From Pseudomonas congelans (GTDB taxonomy: Bacteria; Pseudomonadota; Gammaproteobacteria; Pseudomonadales; Pseudomonadaceae): a stretch of 64,000 bases of DNA. Within the stretch, counting starts at the first letter, position 1. Each line of letters starts with the position of its first letter. This document shows positions 1 through 8,889 of this stretch, piece after piece. The stretch is from NCBI RefSeq assembly GCF_900103225.1, contig NZ_FNJH01000007.1, positions 1 through 64,000 of the forward strand, read 5' to 3'. Below the pieces are notes generated by a model. It searched no databases. It saw nothing but the letters and a program-made list of their open reading frames with translations, and had not been told where the DNA came from. The position numbers were made by a program, and so were the translations under genes.

Positions 1-3000
1 TTCTGGTCGGTCTGGCCCTTTATGTCCCACTGTTTGCCAACGCGCCTGCCCAGGCTGTCGTACTGGTAGCTGCTGGTGCTTTCCACCTGACTGTTGGCCA
101 TGGTCTCGGTTTTGACCAGGCGGTTTTCGCAGTCGTAGGTGAAGGTTTGCCAACGCACGATGCCGACGATTTTCTCGACCAGGTTGCCCCACGCGTCGTA
201 CTTGTATTCGTGGTTGCTCCACTTTTTGAGGCGGTTGTCTTTGACGCGGTCGAAGCAGCTGGTGTTGAAGTTCAGGCGGTTGCCGGCAGCGTCGTAGCGG
301 AACTCTTCACCGTCGAAGCGTTTTTCGGGGTTGTGTTCAAGCAGGCGGCCGTTGGCTTCGTATTCGTAGGTGACTTCGCCACGCAGTTTGTCGAGGGTGC
401 GGCTCAGTTCGCCGGCCGGGTCGTATTCGTAGCGGCGGTGGAGCGGGTTGTAGGCGTGCTCGACGTAGCGCTCTGGCTTTATGAGCGGGTTCTGGATCTG
501 TGACAGTTTTTCCGCGGGCAGGGTGGTTGCGTACTGCCAGGTCTTGCGCCCCAGTGCGTCATAGCCGAAGCAACTGGTGAGTTTGCCCTGCGTGCGATAG
601 ATCTCGCGGTGCAGGTCATCGCGCTCCATGTCGCTGATCAGTTGGCCATCCAGGTTCAACTGGTGCAGGTGACCGCTGCCGTAATACAGGTGGTTCAGGT
701 GCTGACCGGTGGGAAGGGTCAGCGTGGTCAGGTTGCTGAGTGGATCGTAGTCGTAGGTCAGGGCGCCCTGGGGCGAAGTCTCTTGGGTCAGTCGGCCCAG
801 AATATCGTAGGCGAATTCCAGTTTTTCAGCCGTGACACCGAGTTTTCTGCCGCCGTCAGTGGGTGTGCGCTGAATGGACAGCAGGCGGTCGCTGTCGTCG
901 TAGGTGAAATCCTGACGGGCGTCGTCGTTGAGTCTGGCCAGCAAGCGGCCGATCGGGTCGCGCTCGAAATGCGTGCTGCGCTGTGGTCGCTCACCTTTCT
1001 CGCTGTAGCCGATTTCCTCGACCTGAGTCAGATGTCCGCCGAGGTTGTAGCTGAAACGGCGGGTCAGTTGGTCGATGCGCTTTTCTTCGATCAGCCGGTC
1101 GGAGTCGTCGTAGGCGAACGTGTAGGTGGCGTCGTTTTCATTGATTAGCGCGGCAAGGCGCAGGGCCTTGTCGTACTGGTAGCCCACGATAAAACCCTTG
1201 GGGTCTTGGCGTCTGATCGGCAGGCCACGGGCGTTGCGTGCCAGATGGGTGGTCTGGTCTTTGCCGTTGGTGTGCGTGAGCACCTGGCCGTGGGCGTTGT
1301 AGGTGAAGCTCTCGCGGGTGCCGTCCGGATGGTTGATGCTCAGCACTTCGCCACCGGGTTTGCGTTCCAGTGTGGTGGTGTTGTTCAGGGCATCAGTGAC
1401 GGCGACCAGTTGATCGCGTTCGTCGTAACGGTACCAGGTGCTCTTGCCCGAGCAGTCCTGGAAGCGCTCGACCTGCGCCAGGTTGTTCCACCACAGGTAT
1501 TTGGATTTGTAGGTCGCATCGATGATGGTGTGCGGCAGGCCATCTTCGCTGTTGAGGTATTCGGTCTTTTGACCCAGCGCATCGATCTCGGCAACCAGAT
1601 TGCCTTTCGAATCGTAGCGGGCCGTCCAGACGGCGCCGTCAGGGTAAGTGATCTGTTTGACCAGTGTGGTCTTGTAGTGATGCTGATAGCGCGTGGTTCG
1701 GCCCAGCGGGTCGGTTTCTGCGGTCAGGCGTGACAGGTCGTCGTACTCGAAGCCCAGCTGGTTGCCATCGGGCAGCGTCAGGCCGGTGATATTGCCGGTG
1801 TTGTCCAGCGCGATACGGTACTGCTCACCGCCGAAATCAGTGCTGGCGATGACGCGACGGTCCTTGTTGTAGGTCACCTCGGCACGACGCCCCAACACAT
1901 CGGTTACGCGCGTCTGGCGCGCCTCGAAATCATAATCGAAATGAAACTGCTCGCCGTCGCTGGTCCAGTGTTCGACCACGCGCGGCTTGCCGTCAAGAAC
2001 CTCCCAGCGGTATTCGCAACTGAGCCCCAGCGCATTGGCGTGGCGGGTCATCAGGCCATCGGTGTAGCTGAAGTTACGCACCGAGTCGCCATTGCGGTTG
2101 TACACACTGTTCAACTGGCCATTGTTGTCGTAGCCATAGCGCACCAGCGTCTCGACGGCCTTGTCGCCGACGATACGCTTGACGGTGCTCAGGCGGTTGG
2201 TCACCTCGTCGTAGTGCAGGTGCACACGATGCCCGCCGGTGGAGCAGATGTCGGTCAGAACACCGTCTTCGCTGCGTACGAAATGCAGAAAATGACCGAG
2301 GGCGTTTTCGACGCGTTGCAGGGGAACAGGCTGGTTGTCGTCGGGGACTTCACCAAAGTAGTAAAAGACATTATCCAGCGTTTGCAGCAGGTAATGACCG
2401 CCTTCGGTACGCACCAGATACAGCTGTTCCTGTGCGTTGTAGATGCGCTGGTTGTAGTCCAGTGTCACGAACGGCACGCTGCGGCCCTGATTGTCGCTGA
2501 GGTACAGAAAGCTGCCCTTGCGCCTCAGGCTTTGCTCCCAAGGCAACACCCAGCCCTTGCCCAGCGCGCTGTCGACATCAAGGTCGCTGGCGTAGAAGCG
2601 TGTCCACTCGATCGGCATCAGGCCGGGCAGGCTGAAATCGGACTCGTCGATCAGTAGTTTGCGTCCGGTGGTGGTGTCGACCGGGTTGCCGTGCAGGCCG
2701 CCCAGCACTTTTTCGGCCACGGGGGCGACGCCGAAGCGAAAAATGGCGTCCCCGAGAAAGACACCGCCCATGAACTGCAGCGCGCAAGGGCCTGCCGCTT
2801 TCAGGCCAGCCTGCATGCCCAGCTTGGCAATGCTGAGCACGGCCTTGGCGCCGCCGGCCACGACCAACAGAATGTCCACGGTGTAGCGGGCCATCGCCGA
2901 CACCTCGTCATCCACCGGCAGGTAGCGTTGGGTACCGCCGCCGATGAAGACGTTGGGCGAGCCGGTGCCGATCTTCGCTCCGCAGGTCAGCTTGTCGCCC

Positions 3001-3380
3001 TTGCGCGCGGCGGGCTGACCGTTGATGAAGACGTTGCTGGAGCCTTCGGCCACCTTGACGATCGGCGAGTGCTTGTCACACACGGCGGTGCTTTCGATGG
3101 CAAAGGCAGCGGGGCGGCCATTGATGAACACGTTGGGCGAGGCAGATTCGATCTGCCCCGCCGGAGAGCTGAAGGCGCTGCCGATACTCTCCCCGATACT
3201 GGCAATGGCATTACCGGCCAGGCCGACAGCCATGGCCAGTAAAAAACCGCCGAACCCGCACGTGGCGACGGTGAGCGAGACATACGCCACTGCCGCGATG
3301 CCCACGATCGCCCCGAGCACAAAGCCTGCCATCGCTCCGGTGTGTTCGATCTCATCCAGTAACCGCGCTGCCTCGAACAT
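1..3380 (-). CDS. PAAR-Rhs type VI secretion effector, C-terminus beyond window
   Basis: Long Rhs/YD-repeat protein open from an ATG at 3380 through base 1, so about 1126 N-terminal residues are visible and the toxin tip is missing. Residues 4-13 read AARLLDEIEH, which fits the prePAAR motif AARxxDxxxH. A hydrophobic region follows (about 16-65), typical of prePAAR transmembrane segments, then a PAAR domain (about 74-150, with repeated SPNVFI(N/G)G motifs), a second hydrophobic stretch, a DUF6531-like segment (GNPVDTTTGRK) and many YD repeats (YDxxGR). Known for the family: PAAR caps the VgrG spike and the Rhs shell encloses a polymorphic toxin delivered by T6SS. I sampled the reading frame at both ends and in the middle and found no frameshift. 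The Eag chaperone gene lies just upstream. The toxin activity cannot be inferred here. Confidence 0.93.
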   Translation of the reverse strand, partial: MFEAARLLDEIEHTGAMAGFVLGAIVGIAAVAYVSLTVATCGFGGFLLAMAVGLAGNAIASIGESIGSAFSSPAGQIESASPNVFINGRPAAFAIESTAVCDKHSPIVKVAEGSSNVFINGQPAARKGDKLTCGAKIGTGSPNVFIGGGTQRYLPVDDEVSAMARYTVDILLVVAGGAKAVLSIAKLGMQAGLKAAGPCALQFMGGVFLGDAIFRFGVAPVAEKVLGGLHGNPVDTTTGRKLLIDESDFSLPGLMPIEWTRFYASDLDVDSALGKGWVLPWEQSLRRKGSFLYLSDNQGRSVPFVTLDYNQRIYNAQEQLYLVRTEGGHYLLQTLDNVFYYFGEVPDDNQPVPLQRVENALGHFLHFVRSEDGVLTDICSTGGHRVHLHYDEVTNRLSTVKRIVGDKAVETLVRYGYDNNGQLNSVYNRNGDSVRNFSYTDGLMTRHANALGLSCEYRWEVLDGKPRVVEHWTSDGEQFHFDYDFEARQTRVTDVLGRRAEVTYNKDRRVIASTDFGGEQYRIALDNTGNITGLTLPDGNQLGFEYDDLSRLTAETDPLGRTTRYQHHYKTTLVKQITYPDGAVWTARYDSKGNLVAEIDALGQKTEYLNSEDGLPHTIIDATYKSKYLWWNNLAQVERFQDCSGKSTWYRYDERDQLVAVTDALNNTTTLERKPGGEVLSINHPDGTRESFTYNAHGQVLTHTNGKDQTTHLARNARGLPIRRQDPKGFIVGYQYDKALRLAALINENDATYTFAYDDSDRLIEEKRIDQLTRRFSYNLGGHLTQVEEIGYSEKGERPQRSTHFERDPIGRLLARLNDDARQDFTYDDSDRLLSIQRTPTDGGRKLGVTAEKLEFAYDILGRLTQETSPQGALTYDYDPLSNLTTLTLPTGQHLNHLYYGSGHLHQLNLDGQLISDMERDDLHREIYRTQGKLTSCFGYDALGRKTWQYATTLPAEKLSQIQNPLIKPERYVEHAYNPLHRRYEYDPAGELSRTLDKLRGEVTYEYEANGRLLEHNPEKRFDGEEFRYDAAGNRLNFNTSCFDRVKDNRLKKWSNHEYKYDAWGNLVEKIVGIVRWQTFTYDCENRLVKTETMANSQVESTSSYQYDSLGRRVGKQWDIKGQTDQ

Positions 3381-3385
3381 CGCCG

Positions 3386-3460
3386 TTACTCCTGCGGGCT
3401 GCGAGTAATTGAGGTGCGATCACCTGGAGTGACGCTGATGTTCTGCAACGGATAGTCCAT
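3386..3460 (-). other. possible 24-residue micro-ORF between eag and rhs
   Basis: ATG at 3460, stop TAA at 3388-3386, in the otherwise empty 112-bp gap. The predicted peptide begins MDYPLQNISVTPGDRTS. Its stop codon abuts the GGAG that serves the Rhs start at 3380, so it could couple translation of the effector. Only its position supports it; no family was recognised. Confidence 0.2.
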
Positions 3461-3492
3461 TAAAGCGTGTCCTGTCAGCGATGAAATAGAGT

Positions 3493-4080
3493 TCAGGGGG
3501 CGGTCAGGCCTTCAAGCATGCTGTCGAAATCCAGCAACCAGGTTTTCAGCGCGGGCTTTTCGGAATCAATCACGCAGCCCACGCTCAACCATTGGCGTTC
3601 GTTGTGATCAGCACACGGCACGATGGCACCGATAAGGCGTCCATGCCGTTCTTCGAGGCCTACGCGAAAATGAAAATCCAGCGCGAGCGCTGCATTACCC
3701 GCCAACAGCGTTTCATAGTGGCGAATGATCTGGACTTCGCCATGCAGTGGCTGCAGCGCCTTGACGGCTTCGGCGAATGCTTCTGCGAGCGTTGCCTTTT
3801 CAGGCATATCGCGACGCTGAATGGAGACGACGACAGGCTCTCCGCCCACTTGAACGGTGGCTTCGATCGCGTTGCACTGGAAACCTTCCGGAAAGCCGAA
3901 GTGGAACCCGCCGAAATTGAAACTGCAGGGCGCGTCGAGCAACGGCTTTGGAATAGGGATGAGCGCTTGGACACGTTCAAGTGCCTGCTGCGCGGCAGCA
4001 CGTTCGGCTGCCTCACGCGCCAGGGCTTCGTCAGCCATTCGGCGCTCGGAGATGCGGTCGTAGAGACTGGTGCGCGTCAT
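3493..4080 (-). CDS. DUF1795 (Eag-type) T6SS effector chaperone
   Basis: 195-residue cytosolic protein. Residues about 50-195 match the DUF1795/DcrB-like fold of Eag chaperones (FGFPEGF, the VSIQRRD strand, and a C-terminal VIDSEKPALKTWL segment). Eag proteins bind the prePAAR transmembrane helices of a cognate effector and hold it soluble until loading onto VgrG. The gene sits 112 bp upstream of and co-directional with the prePAAR/PAAR-Rhs gene, which is the expected arrangement. Residues 1-45 form a charged, Ala/Glu/Arg-rich, probably helical extension that is longer than the usual compact Eag protein of about 150 residues. Met15 is a possible alternative start. The ATG at 4080 has an AAGG element upstream. 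Function is inferred from the domain and the neighbour. Confidence 0.82.
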   Translation of the reverse strand: MTRTSLYDRISERRMADEALAREAAERAAAQQALERVQALIPIPKPLLDAPCSFNFGGFHFGFPEGFQCNAIEATVQVGGEPVVVSIQRRDMPEKATLAEAFAEAVKALQPLHGEVQIIRHYETLLAGNAALALDFHFRVGLEERHGRLIGAIVPCADHNERQWLSVGCVIDSEKPALKTWLLDFDSMLEGLTAP

Positions 4081-4314
4081 ATGGCCGGAACCTTGTTCGT
4101 CAACATCTACATGTCCTTATGCAGGGCGGCCCCAGTGGCTGCCATTTGCAAGTTGACGATAAGCACTTGCGCGGGGGTTTTATATGTCCTGCGGTTACCC
4201 GCTCGCCTGGAAATGTCTGAAAGCCCTGTGTGAAGAAGGCTACGGACACAGTCTACTGTCGAAGGCTGAATCGTTTGACCTTTTCCCAAATGAAAGTTCA
4301 GTGTGGGCAGGGCA

Positions 4315-4352
4315 AAGCTCCAGAAGGCCCCGTGCCGGGCTTTCTGGAGCTT
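4315..4352 (-). terminator. hairpin terminator downstream of the czc operon
   Basis: Inverted repeat AAGCTCCAGAA (4315-4325) with TTCTGGAGCTT (4342-4352), with a second inner GCCC/GGGC pairing. It lies 18 bp past the czcA stop and is the natural end of the czcCBA transcript. There is no long T-run. The rest of 4081-4370 holds no credible gene; it is presumably the promoter region of the Eag/Rhs unit. Confidence 0.6.
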
Positions 4353-4370
4353 GAGCGGTTGCTTTGAAGC

Positions 4371-7300
4371 CTATTTCAACGCCTCAACCGCCTCCTCATC
4401 CTCCCGCCGATGCGCCCACTGATACAACGCCGGCAACACCAGCAACGTCAGTGCTGTCGACGACAGAATCCCGCCAATCACCACGGTCGCCAGCGGTCGC
4501 TGCACTTCGGCGCCGGTGCCGGTGGCGAGGGCCATGGGGATGAAGCCCAGCGATGCGACCAGTGCAGTCATCAGCACCGGGCGCAGGCGGGTGAGGGCGC
4601 CTTCGTTGATGGCGTCGTGCAGCGAGTGGCCTTGTTCGCGCAGGCTGCGGATGAAGGCGATCATCACCAGACCGTTCAGCACCGCTACACCCGACAGGGC
4701 GATGAAGCCCACGCCTGCGGAGATCGACAGCGGAATGTCGCGCAGCCACAGGGCCATGACGCCGCCGGTCAGGGCGAACGGGATGCCGGTGAAGACCAGC
4801 AGGCCGTCCTTGAGGTTGTTGAACATCATGAACAGCAGCGCCAGTACCAGCAGCAGCGCCACCGGCACGACGATCTGCAGACGTTTGGCGGCCGATTGCA
4901 GTTGTTCGAATTGCCCGCCCCAACTGGTCCAGTAGCCGGCCGGGATCTGCACGCCGTTGTCGATGGTGGTGCCCGCTTCTTCGACAAACGAGCCGAGGTC
5001 GCGGCCGCGCACGTTGGCGCTGACGATGACCACACGCTTGCCGTTCTCGCGACTGATCTGGTTCGGGCCCAGCACCAGGTCGAGGCTGGCGACCTGGGAC
5101 AGGGCGATGAAGCTGATCTGCTGGTTGCCAGCGCTTGCAGGCACCGGAATGAGCAGGCTGGAAAGCCCGTCCACATCGGTTCGCAGTTGCTCGGAGAGGC
5201 GCACCACCATGTCGAATCGGCGGTCGCCCTCATACAGCGTGCCCGCCTGACGACCGCCCAGCGCAATGGCGATGGCGTCCTGCACGTCGGCTACGTTGAG
5301 GCCATAGCGCGCGGCCTTGTCGCGATCGATGTTGATGGTCAGCACCGGCAGGCCGGTTGTCTGCTCGACTTTGACTTCTGATGCGCCCGGTACCTTCTGA
5401 AGCGTGGCGGCGATTTTTGCGGCGGTCTGGTTCAGCACGTTCATGTCGTCGCCGAAGACCTTTACCGCGACGTCGCTGCGCACTCCGGAAACCAGTTCGT
5501 TGAAGCGCAACTGGATCGGCTGGGACAGTTCGTAGTTGCTGCCTGGCACACTGGCGGCGGCCTTTTGCAGGTCGGCGATCAGCGTTTCACGGGACTTGTC
5601 CGGGTCAGGCCATTCGCTTTGCGGCTTGAGCATTACGTAGCTGTCGGAGATGTTGGGCGGCATCGGGTCGGCGGCGATCTCGGCGGTGCCTGTGCGGGCG
5701 AACACGCGCTGCACTTCCGGGACCTTGTCGATGATGGCTTTTTCCAGACGCTGCTGCATGTCCACCGACTGGGTCAGGCTGGTCCCGGGCACTCGCAGCG
5801 CCTGCAGGGCGAAGTCGCCTTCGCTCAGGCTCGGGATGAACTCGCTGCCCATGCGGCTGGCGGTGAAGCCGGACAGCACGATCAGTAAGAAGGCCATGCC
5901 GAACGCTATCGAGCGATGCCCCAGTACCCAGCTCAGGATCGGCGCGTAGCGCTGGCGGGCGGTGCGCATCACCAAGCCTTCTTCTTCCTTGACCTTGCCG
6001 GTCACGAACATGGCGATGGCGGCAGGTACGAAGGTCACCGAAAGAATCATGGCGCCGAGCAGAGCGATGACCACGGTGAAGGCCATGGGGTGGAACATTT
6101 TGCCTTCCACACCGGTGAGGGCGAAGATCGGCAGGTACACGACCATGATGATCAACTGACCAAAGATCAGCGGCCGACGCGCTTCTCTGGCGGCGGCGAA
6201 GACCTCGTGGAAACGCTCGCTGCGGGTCAGCATGCGGCCATGCTTTTGCTGGGCATGCGCCAGCCTGCGGATCGCGTTTTCGACGATCACCACCGCACCA
6301 TCGACAATGATGCCGAAGTCCAGCGCACCCAGGCTCATCAGGTTGGCGCTGACCTTGTTGGTGAACATGCCGGTGAAGGTGAACAGCATGGCCAGCGGAA
6401 TCACCATGGCGGTGATCAGCGCAGCACGAATATTGCCGAGGAACAGAAACAGAATCACGATGACCAGAATCGCGCCTTCGATCAGGTTCTTCTTGACCGT
6501 CGCGATGGCTTTTTCCACCAGCGTGGTGCGGTCATAAACCGTTACGGCTTCCACGCCCTGCGGCAATGTGCGGTTGATCTCGGCGAGTTTGGCAGCCACC
6601 GCCTGCGAGACCGTCCGGCTGTTTTCACCGATCAGCATGAAAACTGTTCCGAGCACCACTTCACGACCGTTTTCGGTGGCTGCGCCGGAGCGCATTTCCT
6701 TGCCGATGCCGACCTCGGCCACGCTGCTGATCCTGATCGGCGTGCCCTGCACATTGGCAATGACGATGTTGGCGATGTCGTCTACGGTGCCCAACTGACC
6801 CGGTGCGCGAATCAGTAACTGCTCGCCGCCGCGTTCTATATAGCCTGCGCCGACGTTGGCGTTGTTGCGCTCCAGCGCTGCCACCAGATCGTTCAGCGTC
6901 AGCTTGTAGGCCGCCAGCTTCTTCGGGTCAGGCGCAATCTGATACTGCCTGGCGAAACCGCCGATGGTGTTGATCTCGGCCACGCCTGGCACGTTGCGCA
7001 GTTGCGGCTTGATGATCCAGTCCTGAATCACCCGCAGGTCGGTCGGCGTGTATGGCGTGCCGTCCTCCTTCAGCGCGCCCTCGCGGGCCTCGACTGTCCA
7101 CAGGAAGATCTCGCCGAGGCCGGTGGAGATTGGCCCCATCATCGCATCAACGCCTTCCGGCAACTGGTCCTTGGCGATCTGCAGGCGCTCGTTTACCAGT
7201 TGGCGGGCGAAGAACAGGTCAGTGCCGTCCTCGAAAATCACCGTGACCTGGGACAGGCCCGAGCGCGACAGCGAGCGCGTCTGTTGCAGGCCTGGCAGCC

Positions 7301-7523
7301 CTGCCATGTTGGTCTCGATGGCGAAGGTGATGCGCTGCTCGGTTTCCAGCGGCGAGAAGCCGGGCGCAGACGTGTTGATCTGCACCTGTACGTTGGTGAT
7401 GTCAGGGACCGCATCGATGGGCAGTTTCTGGTAGCTGGCGATGCCCAGCCCAGCCATGAGCAGCACAGCAAGCATCACGACGATGCGCTGTTCAATCGCG
7501 AATTGAATCAACCGTTCAAACAT
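4371..7523 (-). CDS. czcA: CzcA-type heavy-metal efflux RND transporter
   Basis: 1050-residue inner-membrane proton/metal antiporter of the HME-RND family, which expels divalent cations such as Co, Zn and Cd through a tripartite envelope pump. The N-terminus (MFERLIQFAIEQRIVVML) is the first transmembrane helix. The diagnostic proton-relay segment DFGIIVDGAVVIVEN is at residues 402-416 and matches the HME1 (Co/Zn/Cd) pattern more than the Cu/Ag type. Length is normal for the family. It is the last gene of czcCBA, 24 bp after czcB, and is followed by a hairpin. The upstream divergent czcRS pair is its likely regulator. Exact metal specificity is inferred. Confidence 0.95.
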   Translation of the reverse strand: MFERLIQFAIEQRIVVMLAVLLMAGLGIASYQKLPIDAVPDITNVQVQINTSAPGFSPLETEQRITFAIETNMAGLPGLQQTRSLSRSGLSQVTVIFEDGTDLFFARQLVNERLQIAKDQLPEGVDAMMGPISTGLGEIFLWTVEAREGALKEDGTPYTPTDLRVIQDWIIKPQLRNVPGVAEINTIGGFARQYQIAPDPKKLAAYKLTLNDLVAALERNNANVGAGYIERGGEQLLIRAPGQLGTVDDIANIVIANVQGTPIRISSVAEVGIGKEMRSGAATENGREVVLGTVFMLIGENSRTVSQAVAAKLAEINRTLPQGVEAVTVYDRTTLVEKAIATVKKNLIEGAILVIVILFLFLGNIRAALITAMVIPLAMLFTFTGMFTNKVSANLMSLGALDFGIIVDGAVVIVENAIRRLAHAQQKHGRMLTRSERFHEVFAAAREARRPLIFGQLIIMVVYLPIFALTGVEGKMFHPMAFTVVIALLGAMILSVTFVPAAIAMFVTGKVKEEEGLVMRTARQRYAPILSWVLGHRSIAFGMAFLLIVLSGFTASRMGSEFIPSLSEGDFALQALRVPGTSLTQSVDMQQRLEKAIIDKVPEVQRVFARTGTAEIAADPMPPNISDSYVMLKPQSEWPDPDKSRETLIADLQKAAASVPGSNYELSQPIQLRFNELVSGVRSDVAVKVFGDDMNVLNQTAAKIAATLQKVPGASEVKVEQTTGLPVLTINIDRDKAARYGLNVADVQDAIAIALGGRQAGTLYEGDRRFDMVVRLSEQLRTDVDGLSSLLIPVPASAGNQQISFIALSQVASLDLVLGPNQISRENGKRVVIVSANVRGRDLGSFVEEAGTTIDNGVQIPAGYWTSWGGQFEQLQSAAKRLQIVVPVALLLVLALLFMMFNNLKDGLLVFTGIPFALTGGVMALWLRDIPLSISAGVGFIALSGVAVLNGLVMIAFIRSLREQGHSLHDAINEGALTRLRPVLMTALVASLGFIPMALATGTGAEVQRPLATVVIGGILSSTALTLLVLPALYQWAHRREDEEAVEALK

Positions 7524-7547
7524 GTGGGTGTACTCGTGGGGCGCAGA

Positions 7548-8822
7548 TCAATGGGCGTGCTCGGCGGAGCCTTTGCCCAGCTCCGACTTGAGGATGAAAC
7601 TGCCGGCGGTGGCCACTTGTGTGCCGGCCGCCAGGCCCTTGACGATTTCCACGTGACCACCATCGCGGCGGCCAAGTGTCACTGGAGTCAGTTGAAACCC
7701 TTCGGCGTTGCGCACGAAAACCGAGGGCTTGTCCTCAACCGACTGGATCGCCGATTCAGGAAGACTGACCGCAACACTGGACTGCTCGGCGGCGACTTCC
7801 ACCGACACGAACAGGCCGGGCCGCCACGCACCCTGCGGGTTGGCCAGTGTCACGCGCACGGCCGCAGCGCGGGTCTGCTCGCCCAGCAGGCTGCCGACAT
7901 AGCCGACTCGCCCTTCGACCCGGGCATTCAGGTCGGGCGCACTGACGATGACCGGACGACCGACCACCACCTTGTCCAGATCCCTGGGCGCTACACCGAA
8001 GGTGGCCCAGACACGCGACAGGTCGGACAGCGTGAAGGCGTTGCTCGCCTCGTTGACCATCTCGCCGATGCCCAGGTGCTTCTCCACGACCACGGCATCA
8101 AACGGCGCGATCAGCTCGTAGCGGCTTCCCGCCGAAGGATTGGTGCTGGCACCAATGGCGCTGATCTTCTGCCGGGCGTTGGCCAGGTTGATGTCGGCCT
8201 CCTGAAAGTCCTGACGCGCCTGCAAGTAATCCTGCTCGGCCGAGATCCTGTCTTCCCAGAGTTTCTTTTCGCGTTGCAAGGTCAGGCGCGCCAGTTCCTG
8301 ACGTCGTTGTGCGGCGTTCAATTCGCTGCGTTGATCGGAAATCTGCTGGCTGGCAATCACTGCCAGCACCTGGCCCTTTTTCACCGACTGACCCAGATCG
8401 ACCTTCACCGCTTCGACCACGCCGCTGACCCGCGGCACGACATGCGCAGTGCGGTCTTCATCGAAGCGGATTTCACCAGGGAAGGTCACTGTTGTGCTCA
8501 TCTGCCGGGGTTCGGCGCTGGCCAGTTCAATGCCTGCTGCCTTGATCTGCTCGGCAGTCAGCTCGATGTGTCCTTCTTCCTCTTCTTCATGGGAAGACTC
8601 GGAGGCTGCAGCGTCCGTTTTTTTCGCCTCGTTGCCATGACCCTGCTCGTCGGCGTGATCTGGCCCCTCGGCATGGCCCTGCTCGGATTCATGCGCGTGC
8701 TCATCGGCTGACGGCTCGGGTCCGGCTGCGAACGGCAACATCTGCGGGTTCAGGGTCAGACTGCCCAGACCAATGATGACCACCACCGCCAGCGCGATGG
8801 CAATGCTTCGTTTGTTGTTCAT
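7548..8822 (-). CDS. czcB: CzcB-type periplasmic adaptor (membrane fusion protein)
   Basis: 424-residue adaptor linking the RND pump to the outer-membrane channel. One N-terminal membrane anchor (residues about 6-24) is followed by a His/Glu/Asp-rich linker (about 38-85, many HAxE, GHxE and EEEE runs), which in this family can bind metal. Then come the barrel-sandwich/lipoyl and alpha-hairpin regions (VVPRVSGVVEAVKVDLGQSV, and a long coiled coil at about 155-225) and beta-barrel domains. The extreme C-terminus is again His-rich (AEHAH). It lies between czcC (67-bp gap) and czcA (24-bp gap). The His-rich linker favours a Zn/Cd/Co role over drug efflux. Confidence 0.93.
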   Translation of the reverse strand: MNNKRSIAIALAVVVIIGLGSLTLNPQMLPFAAGPEPSADEHAHESEQGHAEGPDHADEQGHGNEAKKTDAAASESSHEEEEEGHIELTAEQIKAAGIELASAEPRQMSTTVTFPGEIRFDEDRTAHVVPRVSGVVEAVKVDLGQSVKKGQVLAVIASQQISDQRSELNAAQRRQELARLTLQREKKLWEDRISAEQDYLQARQDFQEADINLANARQKISAIGASTNPSAGSRYELIAPFDAVVVEKHLGIGEMVNEASNAFTLSDLSRVWATFGVAPRDLDKVVVGRPVIVSAPDLNARVEGRVGYVGSLLGEQTRAAAVRVTLANPQGAWRPGLFVSVEVAAEQSSVAVSLPESAIQSVEDKPSVFVRNAEGFQLTPVTLGRRDGGHVEIVKGLAAGTQVATAGSFILKSELGKGSAEHAH

Positions 8823-8889
8823 GAAGGCTCCCGGCGATCAGGTGCGTGCAGCACCTTTCGATACGCTCGATACAGGCGGAAAAGAAACG

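Noticed and set aside
1..3380. Frameshifted or pseudogenised rhs
   Set aside because: The same frame reads PAAR at the 5' end, YD repeats in the middle and YQYDSLGRRVGKQ at base 1, so it is intact within the window.
4184..4354. 56-residue plus-strand frame upstream of the Eag gene
   Set aside because: It runs through the terminator hairpin and has no recognisable family; a G-run before the ATG is the only support.
7002..8711. 569-codon plus-strand frame opposite czcA/czcB
   Set aside because: Antisense shadow of two clear minus-strand genes; composition lacks any recognisable domain and follows the codon pattern of the real strand.
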